64,000 nucleotides of DNA from Burkholderia sp. WSM2232. GTDB lineage: Bacteria > Pseudomonadota > Gammaproteobacteria > Burkholderiales > Burkholderiaceae. The DNA lies in NCBI RefSeq assembly GCF_000472545.1, contig NZ_AWZV01000004.1:361074-425073 (forward strand). The letters are read 5' to 3'. Shown piece after piece: positions 45,483 to 54,171 of the stretch (position 1 is the first letter of the stretch; every line of letters starts with the position of its first letter). A model generated the notes under the pieces. That model was given only the letters and a program-made list of their open reading frames with translations, was not told the origin of the DNA and did no database searches. Position numbers and translations under genes: made by a program.

Positions 45483-45524
45483 TCGCGCGTATCCGGCCCA
45501 TGCGGCCCATCGCGCGTATCCGGC
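45483..45524. repeat. Direct repeat, 15-bp unit at 27-bp period
   Basis: TCGCGCGTATCCGGC occurs at 45483 and 45510, with a degenerate third copy just upstream, between the GGDEF-EAL and ChrA-like genes. No coding feature overlaps it. Confidence 0.6.
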
Positions 45525-45552
45525 ATGTGCTGCATACGCGGGCACGCGCCGC

Positions 45553-47901
45553 CTAACCGTTCGTGCTGGCGCTCGCGCTGTTTGCTTCCTGAATGGGGCG
45601 CCGGCCGTTCATGCCGCAGACGCCGAAGCGTTCCAGCAGCGCCGGGATCGCGTCCACGGGAACAGGGCGCGAAAACAGGAAACCCTGCGCCTCGATATGG
45701 CCGAGCGCGGCGAGCCACGCAATCTGCTCCTCGGTCTCCGTTCCTTCCACCACCACCGTGAGTCCGAGCGAGCGCGCCAGATTGACGATGGCGGTGACCA
45801 TCACGCACACGCTGCGATCGCCCGGAATGGCCTGGACGAACGACCGGTCCACCTTCAGCGTGTCCACCGAGAACCGGTTGAGATACGACAGCGACGAATA
45901 GCCGGTGCCAAAGTCGTCCAGTGCGATTCGCACACCGAGGCGCTTGAGCGCAAAGATCTTTTCGGAGACGAGTTCGGGATACTCCATCATCGCCGTTTCG
46001 GTGATTTCGAGTTCCAGACGGCGCGCGGAAATGCCGCTTTCCTCGATCGCGTGCGAGACCGTTTCGTAGAGGTCGCCGCGCCAGAATTGCACCGCCGAAA
46101 TATTCACTGCGAGCGAGAGCGTGTCGTAGCCTTGCTGCTGCCATATCGCCAACTGACGGCACGCGGTTTCGATCACGAAGTCGCCGATCGGCACGATCAA
46201 CCCCGTGGACTCGGCAACCGGAATGAATTCGTTGGCCGGAATCAGGCCGTGCTGCGGATGATTCCAGCGCACCAGCGCCTCGAAACCGGTAATGCAGCGG
46301 CGCGTCAGATCGATCTTCGGCTGATAGGCGAGGAACAGTTGCCCTTCGGCGAGCGCGACGCGCAACTGCTGCTCCCACTTCATCAGATGATCCGCGCGAT
46401 GCGACAGTTGCGGCGAATAGAACTGGTAGCAGTTCTTGCCCGCGTCTTTCGCGCTGTACATTGCCAGGTCGGCTTTTTTCAGCAGGTCGATCTCGCTTTC
46501 GTTGGCGACCGAGTAAAGCGCAATGCCGATGCTTGCGTGCAGCACGAACGAACTGCCGCGCACTTCGAACGGTTTGGAGAACGCTTCGGCCGCCGCTTCG
46601 GCAAGCGCCACCGCGCGCTTCTCCACGTCCTCGCCCTTGATCACGACGACAAACTCGTCGCCGCCGATGCGGCTCAATGTGCCGCCGTCCGCGACCGCGG
46701 TGGCGAGGCGCGAGGCCGTCATTTGCAGCACGATGTCGCCGGCGTTGTGACCCAGCGTGTCGTTGACCGTCTTGAAGTTGTCGAGGTCGATGAACAGGAT
46801 CGCGAGGTGGCCGAGGTTGGCCGGCTGCGCCACTTCTTGCCGCAGCGTGCGCAACGTGGCATAGCGATTACGCAGGCCGGTGAGCAGATCGTATTCGACG
46901 AGATGCGTCATTTCGCGCTCGCGGCCGAGCAGCTTGCCAATCAGCCCCGTTGCCACGGCGAAGAAGCTCAGCATCGCGACCGAGATGAAACCCGCCATCA
47001 GCAGGTAGACGTTGCGCGTGTGGTTGTAGTCGGCGAATTCCTCGGCTTGAGACAGACCCACTAGCACGCCGAGCGGATAGCCGTCGATATGCCGGTAGGA
47101 GACGATGCGCGTGACGTTGTCGATCGAATCGACATAGGTGCCCGACACATGCTCCGAAGTCGGGTAGGAGCCGCTTGCCGAGAATGTGCCGGTCGCGTTC
47201 ACGACGCTGCCTGTGCGCCGCGCGAGCACCGTGCCGTTGTCCGAAATCACCGCGATCACGCCTTCGCGGCCGATTGCCGCGTTGTTGTAGAAGTCGCTCG
47301 TGAAATAGCTCGGGTCTTCGGACACCACCACCACGCCCGCGAACGTGCCGTCCGGATGATTCAGACGGCGCGTCATCTGCAGGGTCCAGTGACCCGACAC
47401 GCGGCCGAGCACTGGCTTGCTGATATACAACTGATCGTCGTTCTCGTGCTCGTGAACCTTGAAGTGCTCGCGGTCCGACAGGTCGATGCGCTTCGGATTC
47501 AGCTCGGCTGTGTTGGCGATCAGTTTGCCGTGCTCATCGATCAACGACACCTGCACGAGCGTCTCGCTTTGCACGACGCCTTTTTCGACAGTGGTGGTCA
47601 GATCGAAACGCCCCGGCGTTTTCTCGAACTCGTATTTGACGAAGCGCGTGATCTGGTCGACCTGGTGAATCGCCTTGATCGTATGCTGTTCGAGCGCCGC
47701 CGAGAGTATCGCGGCAGAGGCCATGGCTTCGCGATAGGTGGCTTCTTTTTCGACCGAAAGACGCGCGAAGATGACAGTCCAAAGCAGAATCAGCACGAGC
47801 ACGCCGAGCGCGGGAATGGCGAGCAACGCGCGGCGCCGCGACGCGGCCGGATCGCGACGGCTTTGTGCTTCGCGCTGATCGGAAAAGCGGGTTTTGCTCA
47901 T
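45553..47901 (-). CDS. GGDEF-EAL c-di-GMP protein with periplasmic sensor
   Basis: About 782 residues from the ATG at 47901; a GTG 39 bp upstream is an alternative, neither with a clear Shine-Dalgarno. TM1 is at ~26-46, a dCache-like periplasmic region ends near 290, TM2 is at ~300-325. GGDEF is intact (RIGGDEFVVV) but lacks an RxxD I-site. EAL is intact (FEALVRWNHP, NISAVQF, the metal loop DDFGTGYSS, EGTETEEQ), so phosphodiesterase activity is likely and dual activity possible. It ends with a low-complexity ANSASASTNG tail. Monocistronic. Confidence 0.94.
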   Translation of the reverse strand: MSKTRFSDQREAQSRRDPAASRRRALLAIPALGVLVLILLWTVIFARLSVEKEATYREAMASAAILSAALEQHTIKAIHQVDQITRFVKYEFEKTPGRFDLTTTVEKGVVQSETLVQVSLIDEHGKLIANTAELNPKRIDLSDREHFKVHEHENDDQLYISKPVLGRVSGHWTLQMTRRLNHPDGTFAGVVVVSEDPSYFTSDFYNNAAIGREGVIAVISDNGTVLARRTGSVVNATGTFSASGSYPTSEHVSGTYVDSIDNVTRIVSYRHIDGYPLGVLVGLSQAEEFADYNHTRNVYLLMAGFISVAMLSFFAVATGLIGKLLGREREMTHLVEYDLLTGLRNRYATLRTLRQEVAQPANLGHLAILFIDLDNFKTVNDTLGHNAGDIVLQMTASRLATAVADGGTLSRIGGDEFVVVIKGEDVEKRAVALAEAAAEAFSKPFEVRGSSFVLHASIGIALYSVANESEIDLLKKADLAMYSAKDAGKNCYQFYSPQLSHRADHLMKWEQQLRVALAEGQLFLAYQPKIDLTRRCITGFEALVRWNHPQHGLIPANEFIPVAESTGLIVPIGDFVIETACRQLAIWQQQGYDTLSLAVNISAVQFWRGDLYETVSHAIEESGISARRLELEITETAMMEYPELVSEKIFALKRLGVRIALDDFGTGYSSLSYLNRFSVDTLKVDRSFVQAIPGDRSVCVMVTAIVNLARSLGLTVVVEGTETEEQIAWLAALGHIEAQGFLFSRPVPVDAIPALLERFGVCGMNGRRPIQEANSASASTNG

Positions 47902-48451
47902 CAGACGGCCCGTACCCAGCTGCCGGCCGGTTGCGAACACGCGAGCGTCGACTGCGCTGTTTTCATGGGTGGCTGCATGGAATTGCCGGAACTGCCGCGC
48001 AAGAAGGTGCGTGGCCTGGCGCTGATCGTTCGCACTTTGTCGGGTACGTTTCGATATTACTTAATGCCACCAGATTAAGGAAGGGTCCGCGCTTCGGGTA
48101 TACGCGGGCGCGGTCCGCGGCCGTCAGCAAGCTGTTTTGCGGCCTCTTTTCCGCGTTTGTCCGCGGTCTCTTTCCCACGCTTTTCCGCATTTCATCCGGG
48201 ATTCTGCCTGGCCTCCGGTCAGGCGGCAGATCAGGGCATGCGCGGCTTCGTACGCTGGCGGTCATTATGTTCGGATAGTCCATCGTGATTCGGCGTTCCG
48301 GCATGGCGCGTTGCGCACATGGCCTTTTTCAGGCGTTTCGTTATGCAAACCGCATCGCGCAAGTGCGCCGAGCGGCTTTCTGTGGCTAAACGTGATCAAG
48401 CATGGTCAAGCGTCGCAAAAGAAGTATGCGTTGTCCGGGTTTTCCGCGCCG
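47902..48451. other. Non-coding gap before the GGDEF-EAL gene
   Basis: No gene is supported. The part near 48040-48080 is AT-rich (CGATATTACTTAATG) and may hold the promoter. Frames open across the rest give Cys/Arg-rich, non-protein-like translations. Confidence 0.5.
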
Positions 48452-48485
48452 GCTTGCAACAGCTTTACTGTTGCCTGTTGCAAGC
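48452..48485. terminator. 11-bp perfect hairpin downstream of phzF-like gene
   Basis: GCTTGCAACAG / CTGTTGCAAGC with a 12-nt loop that itself contains another GTTGCC. It lies 28 bp after the PhzF-family stop on the minus strand, but no T run follows, so terminator function is uncertain. Confidence 0.4.
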
Positions 48486-48513
48486 TAGCGGGATGTAAGC
48501 AAACGGCGGACCG

Positions 48514-49416
48514 TCATGGCATCCGGAACGTACCGTCGACGACCGTCACCGACGATCCGCCGATCCACGTCTTGCCGTGCGCGTCGTCATATCGCACCAG
48601 GACCTCGCCCGCGCGCCCCAGTACGGTGCCCTGGCGAGCGGTATAGCCGGCGCCGGGCCGCAGATTCTGCGCGCTCAGCAAGCCTGCGAGCGCGGCATTC
48701 GCGCTGCCCGTAACGGGATCTTCGCCGACGCCGAACGCGCCGCCCATCATCAGGCAGCGCACCTCGAAGGTAGCGGGGCCGCCCGCATCGTGCGGACCAT
48801 ACGCGGCGACGCCGTGCGTGCCGACCGACTGCACGATTGGCGCGAGCAACGCCGGGTCCGTATCGAGCGCCAGACAGTCGCGCGCCGAATTCATTCGCAC
48901 CACGAGCCACGGCGCGCCATTGTCGACGGCACAGGGCGCCGCCCCGAAGTCTATCGCGTTACTACGCAAAGCCGTAGAAAGTGCAGGGTATTGTAGTTCT
49001 GGCAGCGGGGTGATCCGTGCTGGCGGCGCGGCGAAGGCCCACGCACCCCCGGCATTGCTTGCGTTTTCGGCGAGTGACTGCAATTCGACGAGCCCCACGC
49101 CGCATTGCTGCACTAGCCTGCCGGGCTGCTTCGGCTGATAGCCGCTTTCGAGGAGCGCATGGGCGGTGCCGAGCGTCGGATGTCCCGCGAACGGGAGTTC
49201 GCCCTGCGTGGTGAAGATGCGTACACGGTAGTCGGCGACAGGGTCGGTGGGCCGCAGCAGGAAAGTCGTTTCGGACAGATTGGTCCAGTGCGCGATGGCC
49301 TGCATCTGATCGGCGCTGAGTGCGTCGGCGTCGAACACGACGGCAAGCGGATTGCCTTTGAACGGCACTGACGTGAACACGTCGACCTGTTTGAAACGAA
49401 CTGGGTTGGCGGGCAT
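48514..49416 (-). CDS. PhzF-family isomerase/epimerase-like protein
   Basis: 300 residues, standard length. N-terminal FKQVDVFTSVPFKGNPLAVV, the LSETTFLLRP motif with the conserved acid Glu, FTTQGELPFAGHPTLGTAHAL, and near the end GEDPVTGSANAALAGLL, the second half-site. The family is built of two diaminopimelate-epimerase-like halves and includes PhzF of phenazine synthesis, but no other phenazine gene is here. It may be the last gene of the RidA/aminotransferase group (197-bp gap), which would fit an amino-acid-derived substrate. Confidence 0.92.
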   Translation of the reverse strand: MPANPVRFKQVDVFTSVPFKGNPLAVVFDADALSADQMQAIAHWTNLSETTFLLRPTDPVADYRVRIFTTQGELPFAGHPTLGTAHALLESGYQPKQPGRLVQQCGVGLVELQSLAENASNAGGAWAFAAPPARITPLPELQYPALSTALRSNAIDFGAAPCAVDNGAPWLVVRMNSARDCLALDTDPALLAPIVQSVGTHGVAAYGPHDAGGPATFEVRCLMMGGAFGVGEDPVTGSANAALAGLLSAQNLRPGAGYTARQGTVLGRAGEVLVRYDDAHGKTWIGGSSVTVVDGTFRMP

Positions 49417-49613
49417 CGGGCGTGGTCCGGCGATCCTGCGGTTGGCTATGGTTCGCGGATTCTATCTGCTGCCGCGTGAACGATCCACCTCGCCACAAAT
49501 GCAAAACGCGCCGCAGGTGCTTGCACCTTGCGACGCATTCTATCGAGCGCGGGCCGAGCCGCCCTGTCTGGTTCCGGCTATGCCAGAACCCGGCGGCGAG
49601 ACCTGACGCTGCG

Positions 49614-50078
49614 TTACTCCACTTCCGCGATCATCTCGATTTCGACGCAGGCGCCGAGCGGAATCTGCGCGACGCCGAATGCCGAGCGCGCATGCTTGCC
49701 GCGCTCGCCGAATACGTCGGCGATCAGTTCGGACGCGCCGTTCGTGACCAGATGCTGCTCGGTGAACTCGAGCGTGGAGTTCACGAGGCTCATCAGCTTG
49801 ACGATGCGCTTGACGCGGTTCAGGTCGCCCACATGCGCATGCAGCGTGGCGAGCAGGTCGACGGCGATGGAACGGGCCGCGGCCTTGCCTTCCTCGGTGC
49901 CGAGGCCCGCGCCGAGCTTGCCAGCCCACACCTTGCCGTCTTTCTTCGCGATGTGGCCGGACAGGTACACCGTGTTGCCGCTTTGCGCGCTCATTACATA
50001 AGCGGCGGCGGGCGCGCCGGCGCTCGGCAGTTCGATGCCCAGTTCCTTGAGCTTGTCGTAAATGTTCGTTTGAGCCAT
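49614..50078 (-). CDS. RidA/YjgF-family enamine/imine deaminase-like protein
   Basis: 154 residues, slightly longer than classical RidA. It has YLSGHIAKKDGKVWAGKLGAG, the catalytic-type Arg in KHARSAFGVAQIPLGACVEIE and the following acidic residues. RidA proteins hydrolyse reactive enamines released by PLP enzymes. It starts 60 bp after an aminotransferase gene in the same direction, a sensible functional pair: the aminotransferase forms imine intermediates and RidA clears them. Confidence 0.92.
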   Translation of the reverse strand: MAQTNIYDKLKELGIELPSAGAPAAAYVMSAQSGNTVYLSGHIAKKDGKVWAGKLGAGLGTEEGKAAARSIAVDLLATLHAHVGDLNRVKRIVKLMSLVNSTLEFTEQHLVTNGASELIADVFGERGKHARSAFGVAQIPLGACVEIEMIAEVE

Positions 50079-50138
50079 GTTGTCCTCGATCGGTAGTGAA
50101 AAACGCGGAAGCAGATTGGGGCGAGCAAGCCGCTCGGC

Positions 50139-51335
50139 TTACAGCTTCGCGCGGATCAGCGCAGCAAGACGTGCGACGCCTTCGTCGATCCTCGCGGGCG
50201 GCACCGTGACGAACGACAGCCGCAGCGTGTTGTGCCGCGCCTCGTTCGCGAAGAACGGCCCGCCCGGCACGAACGCGACATTCTGCGCGACGGCTTCAGG
50301 CAGCAGCTTCGCGCTGTCGATCTGCGCGGGCAGGTTCACCCAGATGAACATGCCGCCCTCGGGGCGATTCCATTTGACGCCTTCGGGCATGTAGCGCTCG
50401 AGCGCGGCCAGCATTGCCGCGCACTGGTTGCGGTAAAGCTCGCGGATGGTCGGCACGTGTGTGTCCAGAAAGCCGTCCTTCACCACTTCATGGACGATGC
50501 GCTGCGTGAAGCTCGGCGTGTGCAGGTCGGTGGCCTGCTTGGCCTGCACGAGTTTCAAGATCAGATTTTCGGGCGCGATGATGTAGCCGACCCGCAGGCC
50601 CGGCGCCAGCACCTTCGAGAACGAGCCCAGATGCACGATGTGATCGGGCGCCATGGAGAGCATGGTAGGCAGCGGTTCGCCCGCGTAATCCAGCGCGCCG
50701 TAAGGATCGTCTTCGATCACCGGGAAGGGCGCGGTTCTCGCAAACTCGGCGAGCGCGCGGCGGCGCTCGACCGGCAGGCGGCGCCCGGTCGGATTCTGGA
50801 AATTCGGTTGGGTGTACAACCCGCGTGCCCCAGCGGTGAGTTCCGGCGTGAGGCCAGCCGGGATCAGCCCGTTGTCGTCGGTCGGCACCTGGATGTAGTG
50901 CGGTTCGTACATCGAGAACGATTGCAGAGCGCCGAGGTAAGTCGGCATTTCGACGAGCACAGGGCTTTGCGGACACACCAGCACTTTGCCGAGCAGATCG
51001 AGCGCCTGTTGGGAGCCGGTGGTAATCAGCACCTGCTCCTTGCGGATTTGCGCGCCGTTGACCGAATAGCGCTGCGCGACCCACTCGCGCAGCGCCTCAT
51101 AGCCTTCGGTCGGGCTGTACTGGAGCGCCGCGGTGGGTGTGTCGCGCAAGATCCGGTCGGACGCTTCGCGCATCCGCTCTGCCGGGAAGGTGGCCGGGGA
51201 GGGCAGGCCGCCCGCGAACGAAATGACTTCGGGCCGGTTCGTGATCTTCAGAATCTCGCGGATCGCCGAGCTGGTAAGCTTGCGTGCGCGTTCGGACAAT
51301 TGCCACGTGGGGGCTTTCAAGTCGCTTCGGTACAT
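50139..51335 (-). CDS. PLP-dependent class I/II aminotransferase
   Basis: 398 residues from an ATG with AGAGGAG upstream. Motifs: EVISFAGGLPSPATFP, TTGSQQALDLLGKVL, the QPNFQNPTGRRLP substrate loop, EDDPYGALDY and the PLP lysine in LGSFSKVLAPGLRVGYI. It resembles the 2-aminoadipate/aromatic (LysN-like) aminotransferases, without a DNA-binding domain. It follows the glyoxalase-fold gene (74 bp) and precedes RidA. The amino donor and keto acid cannot be read. Confidence 0.93.
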   Translation of the reverse strand: MYRSDLKAPTWQLSERARKLTSSAIREILKITNRPEVISFAGGLPSPATFPAERMREASDRILRDTPTAALQYSPTEGYEALREWVAQRYSVNGAQIRKEQVLITTGSQQALDLLGKVLVCPQSPVLVEMPTYLGALQSFSMYEPHYIQVPTDDNGLIPAGLTPELTAGARGLYTQPNFQNPTGRRLPVERRRALAEFARTAPFPVIEDDPYGALDYAGEPLPTMLSMAPDHIVHLGSFSKVLAPGLRVGYIIAPENLILKLVQAKQATDLHTPSFTQRIVHEVVKDGFLDTHVPTIRELYRNQCAAMLAALERYMPEGVKWNRPEGGMFIWVNLPAQIDSAKLLPEAVAQNVAFVPGGPFFANEARHNTLRLSFVTVPPARIDEGVARLAALIRAKL

Positions 51336-51409
51336 GGTCTCCTCTGCTGGTGTCTCTGGAACTGTCAAAAGTGCGATTATCGCGCGAGTCGGCGACCCGC
51401 GCGCGCTGC

Positions 51410-52108
51410 TTATTTGAGGGTCCGCAGACCGCTCGGCGTTTCCAATTCGGCAACGAGCGCGGCTGCGCCGTCCGTCGTCTGCAATTCGATCAGATGCGCG
51501 GCGCCGAGCCACTGCAATTGCTCCGCCACGGTGCCGGCTTGCGGATGCAGCGCCTTCAACGCTTTCAGCGCGATGCCGCTGTCCGGCAATAGCGCCGACG
51601 GATGCCGCGCCGTGTCCCACTGAATCAGGGACGGCAGCACGCCGTCGCCGACGCCTTGCCAGCTCGGGAAGGCGCCGTCTTCCGGCACTGAGAGGCCCCA
51701 CGCGAAGTCGCCCCGGGTGAGCGGCACGATAGGCGGGATGCGCTGCGGGTACTGGGCCTGCCACGTGGGCAAATGCTTGGGCCGGTCCACCCTCACGACC
51801 CAATGCGACAGATACGGGCCGGCTTCGAGTCGCGCGCGAGTGGCCGCGTCGTCGAGCGCAAAAAGACGCGGGCGCGGCGCGGCGCCTGGCGCGGCTTCGT
51901 AGGCGTTGTCGGCATGCGGATCGACCGCGATCACTTCCAGATAGGCGCCGCCCCACAGGTTCAGCAGCCGGTTGTGCGTGCGCATCAACGGATGCGTGCC
52001 GCCGCCGGCCGGCTGTACGCCGAGCACGTCGGCGACGTACTGGGTGCCCTCGTCGAGGGTGCGGGCGGAAACGACCAGATGATCGAGACGAAGCAGATGT
52101 GCGGTCAT
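51410..52108 (-). CDS. Glyoxalase-like (VOC superfamily) protein
   Basis: 232 residues. The N-terminus RLDHLVVSARTLDEGTQYV with the metal-type His and THNRLLNLWGGAYLEVIAVDP are typical of glyoxalase-like domain proteins. The second half, with TRGDFAWGLSVPEDG and ELQTTDGAAALVAELETPSG, is a degenerate second module. Probably a cytoplasmic metal enzyme of unknown substrate. First gene of the set divergent from the MocR regulator. The Shine-Dalgarno is weak. Confidence 0.8.
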   Translation of the reverse strand: MTAHLLRLDHLVVSARTLDEGTQYVADVLGVQPAGGGTHPLMRTHNRLLNLWGGAYLEVIAVDPHADNAYEAAPGAAPRPRLFALDDAATRARLEAGPYLSHWVVRVDRPKHLPTWQAQYPQRIPPIVPLTRGDFAWGLSVPEDGAFPSWQGVGDGVLPSLIQWDTARHPSALLPDSGIALKALKALHPQAGTVAEQLQWLGAAHLIELQTTDGAAALVAELETPSGLRTLK

Positions 52109-52410
52109 TACAAATCGGGAAAACAGGTTGCGACGGTGGCCGGACCCCGCGCCGCGTGCGACTTTTTGCGACGGGCGCCGGGGTCGTAAGCATAACCGTT
52201 CGCGCGCGAGCTGGAGTGCGGACAGTAACTGTGCTGGGTGAGCCGGAGGTTTTATGCTGCAGTCTGCTGCTTCACGCGGCGCGCTGCGCTGGTTGTCGGT
52301 CCAGAGCGGGCTGCGCCGCGGTTCTGCGGTAAGCACATCCCGTCGGACAGATAGCCCCTTTGTCCGACGCCATGACCTGTGTCAAATGTAGCGGCGGCGA
52401 CCGGCACAGT

Positions 52411-52443
52411 AACGGTACAATCGACTCGATACCGTTCGGTACA
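52411..52443. promoter_or_regulatory. Candidate MocR operator in the divergent region
   Basis: The 348-bp region holds a perfect inverted repeat AACGGTA-N12-TACCGTT (52411-52436) and two direct CGGTACA copies at 52413 and 52437, i.e. 24 bp apart, just before the MocR Shine-Dalgarno. Repeats with about two helical turns' spacing near the start are typical of MocR/GntR autoregulators. The rest of the gap shows nothing recognisable. Confidence 0.55.
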
Positions 52444-52456
52444 GTTGGAGCCCTTC

Positions 52457-53917
52457 ATGTCTGTCCCGCTTACGCAGATTCCCGCCCCGCACGACACGGC
52501 CTCGCTGACGCTGGTCGAGCAGCTCGTGCAATGGGCGCGCCGCCGGATCGAAGAGCGCGTGTTCCGCCCCGGCATGCGCATGCCGTCCATTCGCAAGCTC
52601 GCGCTCGACAAAGGCGTGTCGCGCTTCACCGTGGTCGAGGCCTACGAGCGGCTCGTCGCCCAAGGTTACCTGGAGTCGCGGCGCGGCTCGGGTTTCTTCG
52701 TGCGCGAGCGGCTGGGGGGCACGGCAGGTGCCGCGGTCGCGGAGATCCGCCCCGCCGCGCAGGCGCCGGCTCCGGCGACCATCGACGTGGTCTGGCTGCT
52801 GCGCAATATGCTGCACACGGGCGCGCGGCCAGAGCGCAGTCCCGGGCTTGGCTACCTGCCGGCACGCTGGCTCGACGGCGAACTGATCACCAACGCGCTG
52901 CGCACCCTCGGCCGGCAAAGCGGCGCGCAGATGCTCGGCATCGGCACGCCGCTCGGTTTTCTTCCGTTGCGCCAGCAATTGCAGACGCGTCTGGAAGAAC
53001 TGGAGATCGGCGCGTCGGCCGATCAGATCGTGATGGTCTCGGGCATCACGCAGGCCATCGACCTGATATCGCGCCTATACGTGAAGCCTGGCGATTCGGT
53101 GATCGTCGGCGATCCGGCCTGGTTCCAGATGTTCGGGCGCTTCGCGTCGCAGGGCGCGCGGCTTGTCGGTATGCCGTACACGCCGGAGGGCCCCGACCTC
53201 GACGCGCTGGAGTCGCTTCTGCAAACCTGGCGGCCGAAGATGCTGGTAATCAACTCCGTGCTGCAGAACCCGACCGGCACGTCGCTGACGGCGGCGCAGG
53301 CATTCCGGATTTTGCGGCTCGCGGAGGCGTACGACTTCATCGTGGTGGAAGATGACATTTACGGCGATCTGTGTCCGCCGGGCTATGCGGGCACGCGGCT
53401 CGCGAGCCTCGACCAGCTAAAGCGCGTGATCTACCTGGGCAGTTTCTCGAAGACGCTCGCGCCGAATCTGCGGGTCGGTTTCATCGCGTGCGCGCCTGAG
53501 GTGGCCAAGGCGGTGAGCGACCAGAAGATGCTGGTCGGCATGACCACGCCGGAACTGAACGAGCGCGTGCTCTACAAGATCCTCACTGAAGGCCACTACC
53601 GGCGCCACGTCGAGCGGCTGCGCGTGCGGCTCGATGGGGTGCGCGAAAAATCCGTGCGGATGCTGGAAAAGACCGGCCTCAAGCTCTTTCTGACGCCGAC
53701 AGCGGGCATGTTCGTGTGGGCCGACACGGGAGTCGACGCAGACGGGCTCGCCGCGGCCGGTCACGAAGCGGGCTTTCTGCTCACGCCGGGCAGCCTTTTT
53801 TCGCCGCAGCAATCGTCCACCACGTGGATGCGCTTTAATGTGGCCAATTGCGGCGATCCGGAACTGGCGACGTTTTTGTGTCGTTACCTGGACGGGGTTG
53901 CGCGCCGCGCCTCTTGA
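52457..53917 (+). CDS. MocR-family regulator (GntR HTH fused to aminotransferase fold)
   Basis: 486 residues from the ATG at 52457, 6 nt after GGAG. Residues ~15-80 are a GntR winged helix (MRMPSIRKLALDKGVSRFTVVEAYERLVAQG, SRRGSGFFV). After a linker, residues ~130-480 are a class I aminotransferase fold with NSVLQNPTGTSL, VVEDDIYGD and the PLP lysine in YLGSFSKTLAPNLRVGF. MocR proteins use PLP or its adducts as effector. It is divergent from the glyoxalase/aminotransferase/RidA genes, its probable targets. Its stop codon overlaps the htpG sigma-32 -35 element. Confidence 0.93.
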   Translation: MSVPLTQIPAPHDTASLTLVEQLVQWARRRIEERVFRPGMRMPSIRKLALDKGVSRFTVVEAYERLVAQGYLESRRGSGFFVRERLGGTAGAAVAEIRPAAQAPAPATIDVVWLLRNMLHTGARPERSPGLGYLPARWLDGELITNALRTLGRQSGAQMLGIGTPLGFLPLRQQLQTRLEELEIGASADQIVMVSGITQAIDLISRLYVKPGDSVIVGDPAWFQMFGRFASQGARLVGMPYTPEGPDLDALESLLQTWRPKMLVINSVLQNPTGTSLTAAQAFRILRLAEAYDFIVVEDDIYGDLCPPGYAGTRLASLDQLKRVIYLGSFSKTLAPNLRVGFIACAPEVAKAVSDQKMLVGMTTPELNERVLYKILTEGHYRRHVERLRVRLDGVREKSVRMLEKTGLKLFLTPTAGMFVWADTGVDADGLAAAGHEAGFLLTPGSLFSPQQSSTTWMRFNVANCGDPELATFLCRYLDGVARRAS

Positions 53918-53940
53918 AACTTTGCGGGCTCGCCCTTATT
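53913..53940 (+). promoter_or_regulatory. Sigma-32 heat-shock promoter of htpG
   Basis: A perfect CTTGAAA -35 at 53913-53919, a 13-nt spacer and CCCTTATT as -10 (consensus CCCCATNT). The -35 contains the TGA stop of the upstream MocR gene. The promoter is ~230 bp before the htpG ATG, leaving a long leader that includes the 13-bp repeats. Confidence 0.65.
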
Positions 53941-54077
53941 TAGGCGGACAATCCGCGGGTTGGGGCCGGCGCAGTGGGACCGGCGCGCGCGACGCCACGT
54001 GCGGTCGGCGGCGGCGCCTGATCCGGTGCCCGGCTGCCTTCGTGCAACCCGATTAGCGCGACCCGATTTCGCACAAA

Positions 54078-54155
54078 CCGATTCGCAAAACCGATTCGCA
54101 AAACCGATTCGCAAAACCGATTCGCAAAACCGATTCGCAAAACCGATTCGCAACA
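54078..54155. repeat. 13-bp tandem repeat in the htpG leader, six copies
   Basis: CCGATTCGCAAAA occurs six times head to tail (the last ends CAACA), preceded by one degenerate copy near 54063. It ends 16 bp before the htpG ATG, immediately before its Shine-Dalgarno GAGAGGAAG. Confidence 0.95.
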
Positions 54156-54171
54156 GAGAGGAAGTCCGACC

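Noticed and set aside
48137..48646. Plus-strand 169-aa frame in the gap before the phzF-like gene
   Set aside because: Cys/Arg-rich translation, no start signals, and it runs into the opposite strand of a clear gene.
54078..54155. CRISPR-like array upstream of htpG
   Set aside because: Units are 13 bp, contiguous and without spacers, and there are no cas genes; it is a tandem repeat.
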